Position numbers and translations under genes: made by a program. Of a stretch of 64,000 bases of DNA, positions 24,665 through 33,806 are shown piece after piece. Position 1 is the stretch's first letter. The number at the start of each line of letters is the position of its first letter. The notes below the pieces were generated by a model. It saw only the letters and a list, made by a program, of their open reading frames with translations, searched no databases and was not told the DNA's origin. Source of the stretch: an uncultured Pelagibacteraceae bacterium (lineage in GTDB: Bacteria; Pseudomonadota; Alphaproteobacteria; Pelagibacterales; Pelagibacteraceae); assembly GCA_902615975.1 (NCBI GenBank), contig CACMRC010000001.1:124001-188000 (forward strand). The letters run 5' to 3'.

Positions 24665-24786
24665 TAACACCTGACAAAAAAACAAAAAAAAAAAATATTA
24701 TAACTGCTATAGCAATTTTAGCATTTATGGTATTTTTATTTATTTTTACTTTATACAACGTTGGAGTATTTGATAGACAGATATGA
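24661..24786 (+). CDS. 41-aa single-TM protein at the CoxF position (between ctaB and ctaG)
   Basis: MITPDKKTKKKNIITAIAILAFMVFLFIFTLYNVGVFDRQI; overlaps the ctaB stop (ATGA) and the ctaG start (ATGA); missing from the ORF track because of length. Confidence 0.7.
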   Translation: MITPDKKTKKKNIITAIAILAFMVFLFIFTLYNVGVFDRQI

Positions 24787-25316
24787 TTAAAGGCAAAACA
24801 TTAACTCCTTTACTTTTAGCTGGGATTTTTATCCTTATGTTAGGATTGTCTTTTGCAGCAGTGCCTTTGTATGATTTGTTCTGTAGAGTTACTGGTTTTG
24901 GAGGAACAACCCAGGTTTCAAAAGAAGCTCCAAAAATAGTGTTAGATAAGGTTGTAAGTGTGAGGTTTGATACAAATGTGAACAATCTTGATTGGAATTT
25001 TAAAGCGAAATCAAACGTTATTGATGTGAAAGTTGGCCAGGTCAACAGAATTGAATTTGAAGTTGAGAATTTAGGAAACGATACGACTCATGGCGTAGCT
25101 AGTTTTAATGTTTCACCAGCAAGTTTTGGTAAATATTACAGTAAATTAGGATGTTTTTGTTTTGAAAAACAAGAGCTGAAGGCAGGAGAGAAGGCAACTT
25201 ACGTAATGACTTTCTATTTAGACCCTGACCTTGTGAACGATCCATCTACAAAAAATCTACAAGATGTAACTATGTCGTACACTTTTTTCTCGACAGATTA
25301 CTATAAACAATCATAA
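24783..25316 (+). CDS. ctaG: Cytochrome c oxidase assembly protein CtaG/Cox11
   Basis: AAVPLYDLFCRVTGFGGTTQ, GKYYSKLGCFCFEKQELKAGE (copper motif CFCF). Confidence 0.97.
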   Translation: MIKGKTLTPLLLAGIFILMLGLSFAAVPLYDLFCRVTGFGGTTQVSKEAPKIVLDKVVSVRFDTNVNNLDWNFKAKSNVIDVKVGQVNRIEFEVENLGNDTTHGVASFNVSPASFGKYYSKLGCFCFEKQELKAGEKATYVMTFYLDPDLVNDPSTKNLQDVTMSYTFFSTDYYKQS

Positions 25317-25325
25317 TCACGAAAA

Positions 25326-26114
25326 ATGTCAGCAGAAAAAAAACACGATTACCACTTAGTTGATCCAAGTCCTTGGCCAATCTACACATCTTTTGCATGT
25401 TTAGTATTAGCAATAGGTGCAATTTTTTATATGCATAATGGTATTTCCTGGGGAATGTATCTTGGTTTAGCGTTATTAATTTATGGTGCGTACATGTGGT
25501 TCAGAGATGTAGTTATTGAAGCTGAGCATCAAGGTCATCATACTCCAGTTGTTCAAATTCATCATAGATATGGAATGACTTTATTTATTGCTTCAGAGGT
25601 AATGTTCTTTGTTGCATGGTTTTGGGCTTACTTTGACATAAGTTTATTTCCAAATGAATTTGTTGGAAATGTATGGCCACCCAAAGATATTGAAACATTT
25701 GATCCTTGGGACATTCCTTTAATAAATACTTTAGTTTTATTATTATCAGGAACAACTGTTACTTGGGCTCATCACGCTTTATTAGAAGATGATAGAAAAG
25801 GCTTTATACAAGGTTTAACACTTACTGTTATTCTTGGTTTCTTTTTTACATTATTGCAAGCATACGAATACCATCACGCTACTTTTACATACTCAGGCCA
25901 TATTTATGGAGCTGTATTTTATATGGCAACAGGTTTTCATGGTTTTCACGTCATAATTGGAACGATATTTTTAGCAGTATGTTTGTGGAGAGGAAGACTT
26001 GGTCATTTTACTAAAGATCACCATTTTGGATTTGAAGCGGCTGCTTGGTACTGGCATTTTGTTGACGTAGTGTGGCTATTCTTATTTGCTGCAATTTATA
26101 TTTGGGGAAGTTAA
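25326..26114 (+). CDS. coxC: Cytochrome c oxidase subunit III
   Basis: HDYHLVDPSPWP, ASEVMFFVAWFWAYF, HHALLEDDRKGFIQGL, ATGFHGFHVIIGTIFL, WYWHFVDVVWLFLF. Confidence 0.98.
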   Translation: MSAEKKHDYHLVDPSPWPIYTSFACLVLAIGAIFYMHNGISWGMYLGLALLIYGAYMWFRDVVIEAEHQGHHTPVVQIHHRYGMTLFIASEVMFFVAWFWAYFDISLFPNEFVGNVWPPKDIETFDPWDIPLINTLVLLLSGTTVTWAHHALLEDDRKGFIQGLTLTVILGFFFTLLQAYEYHHATFTYSGHIYGAVFYMATGFHGFHVIIGTIFLAVCLWRGRLGHFTKDHHFGFEAAAWYWHFVDVVWLFLFAAIYIWGS

Positions 26115-26123
26115 TATTTATCC

Positions 26124-26777
26124 TTGAAGAATAAATTACTATTTTCAGTTTTTGTTTATTTTATTATTTTGACTCTGCTCTCTCTTGGGTTTTGGCAGAT
26201 TTATAGATTAAATTGGAAATTAGATTTAATTGAGCAAATAGAAAATTCTTTAAAAAACGATCCTGTGGAATTATCTAACATTGAAAAAAAAAATTATCTA
26301 AGAATAAAGACAAGCGGAGAAATTGATTTTAATAAACAAATGTATTTATATAATTTAAATGATACAGGCAAACCTGGATTTGAGGTAATTAATCCAATAA
26401 AAATTGGTGATGAAAATTACTTAGTGAATAGGGGATGGATACCTTTTGAAAAAAAAGACCTACCTGAAATAAATTTAGTTGATCAAAATCAAATAGTTGG
26501 CACTCTTATGCTACAAACTAAAGCAAGTACGTTTAAGCCTGAAAATGATATTGAAAAAAATTATTGGTTTACTTTGGATAGAGAAGATATTTTAAAATTT
26601 ACTGGTAGAAATTTTTCAGAGTATGTAATTTATTTAAATGGTGATTATAAAATTCCAAAACCAAGAGTGATTACTGCTAAAATTTCAAATAATCACAAGA
26701 AGTATGCAATTACCTGGTTTTCTATGGCGATTTCAATCCTTTTAATATATTTATATTTTAGGAAAAAAAATTATTAA
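26124..26777 (+). CDS. SURF1 family cytochrome oxidase assembly protein (TTG start)
   Basis: LLSLGFWQIYRLNWKLDLI, YLVNRGWIPFEKKDLPE, HKKYAITWFSMAISILLIYLYF. Confidence 0.92.
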   Translation: MKNKLLFSVFVYFIILTLLSLGFWQIYRLNWKLDLIEQIENSLKNDPVELSNIEKKNYLRIKTSGEIDFNKQMYLYNLNDTGKPGFEVINPIKIGDENYLVNRGWIPFEKKDLPEINLVDQNQIVGTLMLQTKASTFKPENDIEKNYWFTLDREDILKFTGRNFSEYVIYLNGDYKIPKPRVITAKISNNHKKYAITWFSMAISILLIYLYFRKKNY

Positions 26778-28160
26778 ATGAAATACGTAAGTACAAGAGA
26801 CACATCAAAAACATTTGAATTTAAAGACGTTTTTATCAAAGGTCTTGCTGATGATGGAGGCTTATTTATTCCAGAAAAATTCAAGAAATATAATGAAAAT
26901 GAAGTTAAAGATTTTAAAAAACTAAGCTACCGAGAGCTAGCTAAAAAGATAGTTTATCCATTTATTGGTAATTTTATGTCTGAATCTGATATGAGTAAAA
27001 TTATTGATAAATCTTACTCCACATTTAGAAAAGATAACGTTGTAGATTTCATAAAGATTGGAGACAAAACAATATTAGAATTATTTCATGGTCCTACTCT
27101 AGCTTTTAAAGATGTTGCCATGCAACTTTTAGGTAACTTTTACGAATATTACCTAAACAATGAAAATCAAAAAATTAATATTGTTGTTGCCACATCTGGA
27201 GACACTGGTGCTGCTGCAATAGATGCAATCAAAGGTAAAAAAAATGTTAATATTTTTGTGCTTCATCCAGACAATCGTGTTTCACCAGTTCAAAGAAAAT
27301 TAATGACAACAGGTAAACATGAAAATGTATTTAATATAGCTATAAAAGGAAATTTTGATGATTGCCAAAACCTAGTTAAATCAATGTTTGCAGATAAGCA
27401 GTTTTCAAATGATATCAAAATGTCAGGAGTAAACTCTATTAATTGGGCGAGGATTATTGCTCAAAGTGTTTATTATTTTTATAGTTATTCATTGGTTGAA
27501 AATACAGCTGAACCAACAAATTTTTCAGTACCAACAGGAAATTTTGGAGATGTTTATGCTGGATATTTAGCCAAAAAAATGGGCTTGCCTATAAATAAAT
27601 TAATTGTTGCAACTAATCAAAATGACATTTTACATAGAGCAATATCAAAAGGTAGTTATGAAGCAGAAAAGGTTTCAGAAACTATTTCTCCTAGTATGGA
27701 TATTCAAATAGCTAGTAATTTCGAGAGACTTATATTCGATCTTAATAATGAGGATGATAAACAGACTATATTAGATATGAAAAATATTAAAGAGAATGGA
27801 AAATATTTAATTGTTGATGACAAATTAAATAAAATTAGAGAAAATTTTTTATCAGCTAGTCTGAGTGAGAATGAGACTTTGGAGGTTATTAAAAAGGTGT
27901 ATGAAAAATTTTCTGTAGTTTTAGATCCACACACAGCAATTGGATATGGTGCTTTCGACAAACACAATTTAAGAGGAAATAATATTGTACTAGCAACTGC
28001 ACATCCATGTAAATTTCCTGATGCAGTTTCCAAAGCTATTAATTTAAAATCTGATTTACCAAAAGAACTTGAGTTTATTTTGAATGAAAAAGAAGATTAT
28101 GATATATTAGAAAATAATTTAGAAAAAATTAAAAACTATATTATAGGTAAAACAAAATGA
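26778..28160 (+). CDS. thrC: Threonine synthase
   Basis: MKYVSTRDTSKTFEFKDVFIKGLADDGGLFIPE, HGPTLAFKDVAMQLL, VATSGDTGAAAIDA, VPTGNFGDVYAGY. Confidence 0.98.
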   Translation: MKYVSTRDTSKTFEFKDVFIKGLADDGGLFIPEKFKKYNENEVKDFKKLSYRELAKKIVYPFIGNFMSESDMSKIIDKSYSTFRKDNVVDFIKIGDKTILELFHGPTLAFKDVAMQLLGNFYEYYLNNENQKINIVVATSGDTGAAAIDAIKGKKNVNIFVLHPDNRVSPVQRKLMTTGKHENVFNIAIKGNFDDCQNLVKSMFADKQFSNDIKMSGVNSINWARIIAQSVYYFYSYSLVENTAEPTNFSVPTGNFGDVYAGYLAKKMGLPINKLIVATNQNDILHRAISKGSYEAEKVSETISPSMDIQIASNFERLIFDLNNEDDKQTILDMKNIKENGKYLIVDDKLNKIRENFLSASLSENETLEVIKKVYEKFSVVLDPHTAIGYGAFDKHNLRGNNIVLATAHPCKFPDAVSKAINLKSDLPKELEFILNEKEDYDILENNLEKIKNYIIGKTK

Positions 28161-28645
28161 AGATTAAAGAAGGCGAACAACTTCCAAATTCAGAATTTTA
28201 TTATTTAGACTCAAGTGGAGCAGCAAAAAAAATAACTACAGCAGAAGTATTTAAAAATCATAAAACAATTGTGATTGGTGTTCCTGGAGCATTTACAAAA
28301 GTTTGTTCTGCAAAACATCTTCCAGGGTATGTTAATAATTATGAGGAAGCAAAGAACAAAGGGATTACAAAAATTATTTGTGTCTCCGTTAATGATCCAA
28401 ATGTGATGAAAGCATGGGGTGATAGTCAAAAAGTTGAAGATAAAATATTTATGGCTGCAGACCCATATTGTGAATTTACTAAATCAATTGGAGCAGAAAT
28501 AGATAGACACGACAGAGGTCAGGGAATGAGGTCAGCAAGATATACAATGTTAATTGACGACAATGTTGTAAAGAAAATACAAGCAGAAGAAGATACAGCC
28601 ACTTGTGAAATTTCAGCAGCTCAAAATTTTTTAAAATTTATCTAA
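28157..28645 (+). CDS. Peroxiredoxin (Prx5-like)
   Basis: VIGVPGAFTKVCSAKHLPGYV peroxidatic-Cys motif; ICVSVNDPNVMKAWG; GQGMRSARYTMLIDD. Confidence 0.93.
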   Translation: MKIKEGEQLPNSEFYYLDSSGAAKKITTAEVFKNHKTIVIGVPGAFTKVCSAKHLPGYVNNYEEAKNKGITKIICVSVNDPNVMKAWGDSQKVEDKIFMAADPYCEFTKSIGAEIDRHDRGQGMRSARYTMLIDDNVVKKIQAEEDTATCEISAAQNFLKFI

Positions 28646-29062
28646 ATTTGCTGCTTTTTTAGCAAGTAAGTCCACCTCTTCATTTAAAGGGTTTCCATCA
28701 TGAGCTTTAACCCAATTCCATTGAATATTAAGCGATTTATTTAAATTATATAGATCAATCCATAAATCTTTATTTTTAACATTTTCTTTTTTTGAGGTTT
28801 TCCAATTATTAGCTAACCAAGTATTAATCCATTCAGTTATTCCATTTTTTACATATTGAGAGTCAGTATATATTTTTATTTCAACCCCAGGCTTCATATC
28901 TTTCAATGCATTAATTGGGGCTAACAACTCCATTCTATTATTTGTTGTATTTTTTTCGTTACCACTAATTTTTTTTATTTTTTTTCCATCATTTATAATT
29001 GCAGCCCATCCACCATTACCTGGATTTGTTAAACAAGAACCGTCTGTATAAATTGTAATCAT
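28631..29062 (-). CDS. rnhA: Ribonuclease HI
   Basis: ITIYTDGSCLTNPGNGGWAAII, TTNNRMELLAPINAL, IYTDSQYVKNGI, WVKAHDGNPLNEEVDLLAK. Confidence 0.97.
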   Translation of the reverse strand: MITIYTDGSCLTNPGNGGWAAIINDGKKIKKISGNEKNTTNNRMELLAPINALKDMKPGVEIKIYTDSQYVKNGITEWINTWLANNWKTSKKENVKNKDLWIDLYNLNKSLNIQWNWVKAHDGNPLNEEVDLLAKKAANLDKF

Positions 29063-30027
29063 TAATTTAAATAATCTTTAAATGAACTTAAATTATTGTG
29101 AGAAAGTAATTTTTGATAATATTCATTAGGGTCTTTAATTTTAATCAATGCTGTTTTTGGTGTATTTGAGTAGTCATACAATCTTGTTAATAAATATCTT
29201 AATGCTGCACCTCTACACAAAACATTTATAGATTTTTTTTCTTTTAATGAAATTTTTTTAACGCTCTCATACCCTTTGATTAAATTTTTAATTTTTTTGT
29301 TATTTAAATGAAATTTTCTCTTTTTATGATCAAAACAAAGAGCATTAATGCATATAGCAATTTCATACATAAAATAATCATTAGCGGCAAAGTAGAAATC
29401 AATAATTCCAGAAAGTTTATTTTTTTTGAAGAAGATATTATCTATAAATAAGTCACCATGGATAATACCTTTGGGCAATTGTTTAGGCCAATTTTTATTA
29501 ATATCTCTTAGGTTATTGTTTAAGAATACTTTTAAATTTGAAAACTTTTTTGACTTAAATTTAATACTTTCCAACAAAGGTTTTAAATTCTTAATACCCA
29601 TCGAATTTTTTCTATTAAGCTTCATTGTATCTGTGACCACATGCATTCGAGCAATTGTTTTACCAACTGTATAACAATCATTTATATTTAATATTTTTTT
29701 ATCTTTACCTTCTAAGAATGATACAATACATGCAGTTTTATTTTTTAATTTAATAAGATATTTATTATTTCTAGTTTTCAAAGGCTTAGGACAATTTATT
29801 TTTGAATTATTTAAATTATCCATCAATTTCATAAAAAATGGTATTTCTTTTTGTAAAACTCTTTTTTCAAATATAGTTAAAATGTATTTTTTCTTTTTTG
29901 ATTTAAGTAGATAGTTTGTATTTTCTATTCCTTGCTTGATACCTTTAAAACTTATTACTTTATTAATATTAAAATTTTTATTTATAATATTAATTTCTTT
30001 TTGATTTATTTTTGTATAGACAGCCAT
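29062..30027 (-). CDS. thrB: Homoserine kinase (APH-fold, ThrB type 2)
   Basis: MAVYTKINQKEI, GIENTNYLLKSKKKKYILTIFE, GIIHGDLFIDNIFFKKNKLSGIIDFYFA. Confidence 0.9.
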   Translation of the reverse strand: MAVYTKINQKEINIINKNFNINKVISFKGIKQGIENTNYLLKSKKKKYILTIFEKRVLQKEIPFFMKLMDNLNNSKINCPKPLKTRNNKYLIKLKNKTACIVSFLEGKDKKILNINDCYTVGKTIARMHVVTDTMKLNRKNSMGIKNLKPLLESIKFKSKKFSNLKVFLNNNLRDINKNWPKQLPKGIIHGDLFIDNIFFKKNKLSGIIDFYFAANDYFMYEIAICINALCFDHKKRKFHLNNKKIKNLIKGYESVKKISLKEKKSINVLCRGAALRYLLTRLYDYSNTPKTALIKIKDPNEYYQKLLSHNNLSSFKDYLN

Positions 30028-30029
30028 TT

Positions 30030-30974
30030 TTAATTTAATTTTTTGGGAGCTTTAAATACTACATCTTCTTTAATTATTTCTACTTCATCGATACTTATAG
30101 AAAATTTATTTTTTAAATCATTAATAAAATTTTCAACCAATATTTCTGGCGCAGATGCTCCTGAGGATATACCTATAGTATTGCAATTTTCTATTTGATC
30201 AAACGGTATTGAGCTTTCTGAATGAATAAGTTGTGAATTTTCACAGCCTGATTTTTTTGCTACTTCAACTAGTCTAACAGAATTTGAAGAGTTTCTACTT
30301 CCAATAACAAAAAACATATCACAATTTTTTGCAATATTTTTTACCGCCATTTGACGGTTAGTAGTTGCATAACAAATATCTTCTTTCATTGGTTCTTTTA
30401 TATTTGTAAATTTGGTTTTTAAAATTTTGATTATTTCCTTTGTATCATCAACCGACAAGGTAGTCTGAGTAATATATGCCAATTTTTTACCTAGTTTATT
30501 TTGATAGTTTGTAGCATCTTCCTCATTTTGGATTAGATCTATAGAACCGTAATTTAATTGACCCATAGTTCCAATTACTTCTGGATGATTTTCGTGACCA
30601 ATTAAAATTATATGGTAACCAGCTTTATTAAGATTTTCTGCTTCTCTATGAACCTTAGAAACAAGTGGACATGTGGCATCAACATAAGTCATTTTATAAT
30701 TTTTTGCATCTTCAGGTATTTTTTTTGGTACACCATGTGCTGAAAAAATTACTGGTCTTGATTTATCTTTTATCTCCTCCAGCTCTTCGACAAATATTGC
30801 CCCTTTATTTTTTAAATCATCTACAACATACTTATTATGGACTATTTCATGACGCACATAAACTGGAGCTCCAAATTTTTGTATAGATTTTTCAACTATT
30901 TCAATTGCTCTTTCTACACCAGCACAAAATCCACGGGGCGCAGATAATAATATTTTTAATTCTTTATTTTTCAT
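30030..30974 (-). CDS. ispH: 4-hydroxy-3-methylbut-2-enyl diphosphate reductase
   Basis: LLSAPRGFCAGVERAIEIVE, VRHEIVHNKYVVD, FSAHGVPK, DATCPLVSKVH, GHENHPEVIGTMGQ, GISSGASAPE. Confidence 0.98.
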   Translation of the reverse strand: MKNKELKILLSAPRGFCAGVERAIEIVEKSIQKFGAPVYVRHEIVHNKYVVDDLKNKGAIFVEELEEIKDKSRPVIFSAHGVPKKIPEDAKNYKMTYVDATCPLVSKVHREAENLNKAGYHIILIGHENHPEVIGTMGQLNYGSIDLIQNEEDATNYQNKLGKKLAYITQTTLSVDDTKEIIKILKTKFTNIKEPMKEDICYATTNRQMAVKNIAKNCDMFFVIGSRNSSNSVRLVEVAKKSGCENSQLIHSESSIPFDQIENCNTIGISSGASAPEILVENFINDLKNKFSISIDEVEIIKEDVVFKAPKKLN

Positions 30975-31899
30975 TTTTTTCTAGAAAATATTCCAGCAAT
31001 ATATGTGGAAAGGTTAAAGACGCCAAACCTATAAATATTATTTTTAAAATTGCACTATCCAAATTGTATGAATTTTCTAGCAGATATAGAGCAATAAAAG
31101 AAAAAATAGCTGTCAAAATTGTTAATGGTAAAGCTTTTTTAACAAACATTCTAAATCCATTAACTAAACTATTTGGATCAAGATCAATAGCTAGTGAAAT
31201 TGAGTGTCTGATCGAGTGTAAAAAACAAAAATAAATAGTAAAAGCTATTAGTGGAGATAAATAGTAATTTAAAATTGAAATTGAAAAATAATCTAAAAAA
31301 ACTACAAATTTTTTGATTTCAAAATTCTTTAAAAAAAGAAAAATACTAGACAGGGTGCTACAAAATATTCCTACTTGAATTGCATTATTTGTCTCAATAA
31401 AATTTAAACTTGAATAAAATGCCTCATTATCAATTAATAATAATTTAAAAATCGCTATTGTTTCCTGAAAATGGAAATATAAAGGAGCAAGTATAATTAA
31501 AAATCCCTTAAAAAAATAAAGTATTTGAGTGAAATAAGATCTATCATTAATCAAAAATTGTGTATCCTCTTTTCCAAAGTGATAGGAGGCGATCATTAAA
31601 AAAACAATTAAAGTTATTGATGGCAAAATTATCCAGGTTAGTATTACTATTGCTGCAATTAAAATATACGTGATATAGAATATATAAGTTGATTTTATAT
31701 TAAATAATCTTAGCAGTTTTTTCCCTTTTATATGATCTAAAGATCCATGGGAAACACCTATAATTAAAATTAAAAGTAAACACAAAATGGATGAAATATT
31801 TAAATTATTAAACTTAAATAGCAAAATACAAAAAAGGTTTATAACAAAGAAAAAAATAAATGAATGATTTAGATTTATTTTTTTTATTTTATTGATCAT
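30964..31899 (-). CDS. blh: Brp/Blh family beta-carotene 15,15'-dioxygenase
   Basis: Polytopic; GVSHGSLDHIKGKKLLRLF, ASYHFGKEDTQF, FLHSIRHSISLA His motifs; adjacent to crtY/crtB/crtI. Confidence 0.88.
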   Translation of the reverse strand: MINKIKKINLNHSFIFFFVINLFCILLFKFNNLNISSILCLLLILIIGVSHGSLDHIKGKKLLRLFNIKSTYIFYITYILIAAIVILTWIILPSITLIVFLMIASYHFGKEDTQFLINDRSYFTQILYFFKGFLIILAPLYFHFQETIAIFKLLLIDNEAFYSSLNFIETNNAIQVGIFCSTLSSIFLFLKNFEIKKFVVFLDYFSISILNYYLSPLIAFTIYFCFLHSIRHSISLAIDLDPNSLVNGFRMFVKKALPLTILTAIFSFIALYLLENSYNLDSAILKIIFIGLASLTFPHILLEYFLEKNEK

Positions 31900-31900
31900 T

Positions 31901-32965
31901 TTAAATTAATTCTTTTAAAAATTTCCACTTTGGCATTTTTAGAATTACTTCTAAATCTTCAAAAAAACTGCTTTTATTTGATAAAAAATTGATAGCTGTT
32001 TTAGGTTTTGAATTAAAAACTTTGAAAAATATATTTCCCATTTCATTGGAATTGTTTTTAAGAACTCTCAATAAGATTTTATCTAAAAAATCATATTTTG
32101 AATTAATTTTAAATAGATTTACATTTTTTATATTTTCTATGTTTTCTCTTATATATCTGCTTTGTTCTTGAATATTTAGGAAAGTATAGCCCGTACTTAA
32201 TCTAGTCATTCCTCCTGCTGAGCCTATATAAATTTCATTTAATTTGTTTACATTTTTTTGTCTAAAAAGTGGAATTGCTCCAGTTTCTTTGAAATTAATT
32301 TTACAGTTTCTGATGTTTAAATGTTTACTCAAATAATCATCAATTTGTTCATCATAATCTTTCAGTTTCTCATTATTTAGTTCAGATATCCAAGTAGTTT
32401 CAACTAATGCATTCCTTTTTGTAAATGGTAGCGTATAAAAAAAATGAACTTTATTTCTTTGATCACAAGCAAAGTCCATCAAATTGAATATTTTGTCATC
32501 AAAGAAGTCTTTATCTGTTTCTATTTCAACTCCAGAAAAGTGTTGCCATAACTCAGTCTGTTTATTTTCAAAACTAGGTACACTATTAAATATAACTGAA
32601 TTTGATTTATCTATTTCGTCGATATTTTTAAAAAACTGAATATTTTTATTTAATTTCAGTTTTGAAATTATTTTTTCGTAGAACATACCACTATCAATTG
32701 TTTGGTATGGTGTAGTTTCGCAATCTACATATTTCGTATTATTGGGTGTATTTATTGTAAAATTATTCCAACTTTTTTTTACACAATCATCAAAATTGTG
32801 CGAAAAAACTTTCCAAAATGACCAGGTTTTATCTCTTTTGTAATCTTCTCTTGGCTCAATGATTGCTAAGGTTTTATCTTTTAATTTTTCATAAAATTCC
32901 AGTTCATATGCTAATGAAAGACCAGCGCAACCCCCACCTATAATTATGTAATCAAATTCTTTCAT
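31901..32965 (-). CDS. crtY: Lycopene beta-cyclase
   Basis: FDYIIIGGGCAGLSLAYEL, REDYKRDKTWSFW, GSAGGMTRLSTGYTF. Confidence 0.93.
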   Translation of the reverse strand: MKEFDYIIIGGGCAGLSLAYELEFYEKLKDKTLAIIEPREDYKRDKTWSFWKVFSHNFDDCVKKSWNNFTINTPNNTKYVDCETTPYQTIDSGMFYEKIISKLKLNKNIQFFKNIDEIDKSNSVIFNSVPSFENKQTELWQHFSGVEIETDKDFFDDKIFNLMDFACDQRNKVHFFYTLPFTKRNALVETTWISELNNEKLKDYDEQIDDYLSKHLNIRNCKINFKETGAIPLFRQKNVNKLNEIYIGSAGGMTRLSTGYTFLNIQEQSRYIRENIENIKNVNLFKINSKYDFLDKILLRVLKNNSNEMGNIFFKVFNSKPKTAINFLSNKSSFFEDLEVILKMPKWKFLKELI

Positions 32966-33806
32966 TTAAATTTATTTCTTCATTAATTAAATTATGATCA
33001 TGATTAATATTATCATCGTTTTTACTAATAAGTGATAACTTAATTAAGTCAAAAATAGATAAAAAAGTTTCAACAATTTTTTCAATATTTGAAACATAAA
33101 TTTTTCCTGACTTTTTATAATTTTCTATGTTCTGTTTATTTAAAATTTTATATCCTATTTTTCTATAAACCCTTCTTGCAACTAAAATAGAAAATCTGAA
33201 ACTTAAAGGTATTTCTTTTATTGAGTAAAATGAGTTTTCATAAAACTTTTCTGAAAGCTTGATTGTAGACTTTATGTCCTCAAAACTTTCATTGATATAA
33301 AATCTATTATTTTTTTTATCTTCCATAACATCCCTAGAAATATTTGTTAATTGCATAGCAATCCCAAGATCAATAGCTGATTTTAATGATTGTTCTTTAT
33401 GAACATTCAATATTTTAGCCATCATCAATCCAACTGTTCCAGCCACCCTATAGGAATAAATTAATAATTCTTTTTTTGAATTAAGTTTAACATTTTCTTT
33501 TATATCAGAATTAATACCCTCAAATAAATCGTCTATAATTTTAGTTGAAATATTAAATTCATTAATAAGATCCCACATGTTTTTAATAACTGGGTCATCA
33601 TAATTTTTATTAACAAAATTATTTCTAAATTTAATAAAATTATCTTTTTTTATTTCAATCTTGTTTTCATCATCAGCGATATTATCTGCTTCTCTACAAA
33701 AATCATAAAGCGCAGAGCATTTTTCATAGATTTTTTTTGGTAAAAAAAAACCTGCCCAATTAAAAGATTTTGCGTAAATAGCTAAATAATTCTTTGTTAA
33801 CATCAA
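32952..33806 (-). CDS. crtB: Phytoene synthase
   Basis: KSFNWAGFFLPKKI, LYDFCREADNIADDE, RVAGTVGLMMAKIL, AMQLTNISRDVMEDKKNNRFYI. Confidence 0.95.
   Translation of the reverse strand: MMLTKNYLAIYAKSFNWAGFFLPKKIYEKCSALYDFCREADNIADDENKIEIKKDNFIKFRNNFVNKNYDDPVIKNMWDLINEFNISTKIIDDLFEGINSDIKENVKLNSKKELLIYSYRVAGTVGLMMAKILNVHKEQSLKSAIDLGIAMQLTNISRDVMEDKKNNRFYINESFEDIKSTIKLSEKFYENSFYSIKEIPLSFRFSILVARRVYRKIGYKILNKQNIENYKKSGKIYVSNIEKIVETFLSIFDLIKLSLISKNDDNINHDHNLINEEINLNERI

Noticed and set aside
30964-31899. Considered whether this polytopic ORF next to crtY is a proteorhodopsin
   Set aside because: The HGSLDH and other His motifs match the Brp/Blh family, and there is no rhodopsin retinal-binding Lys helix motif.
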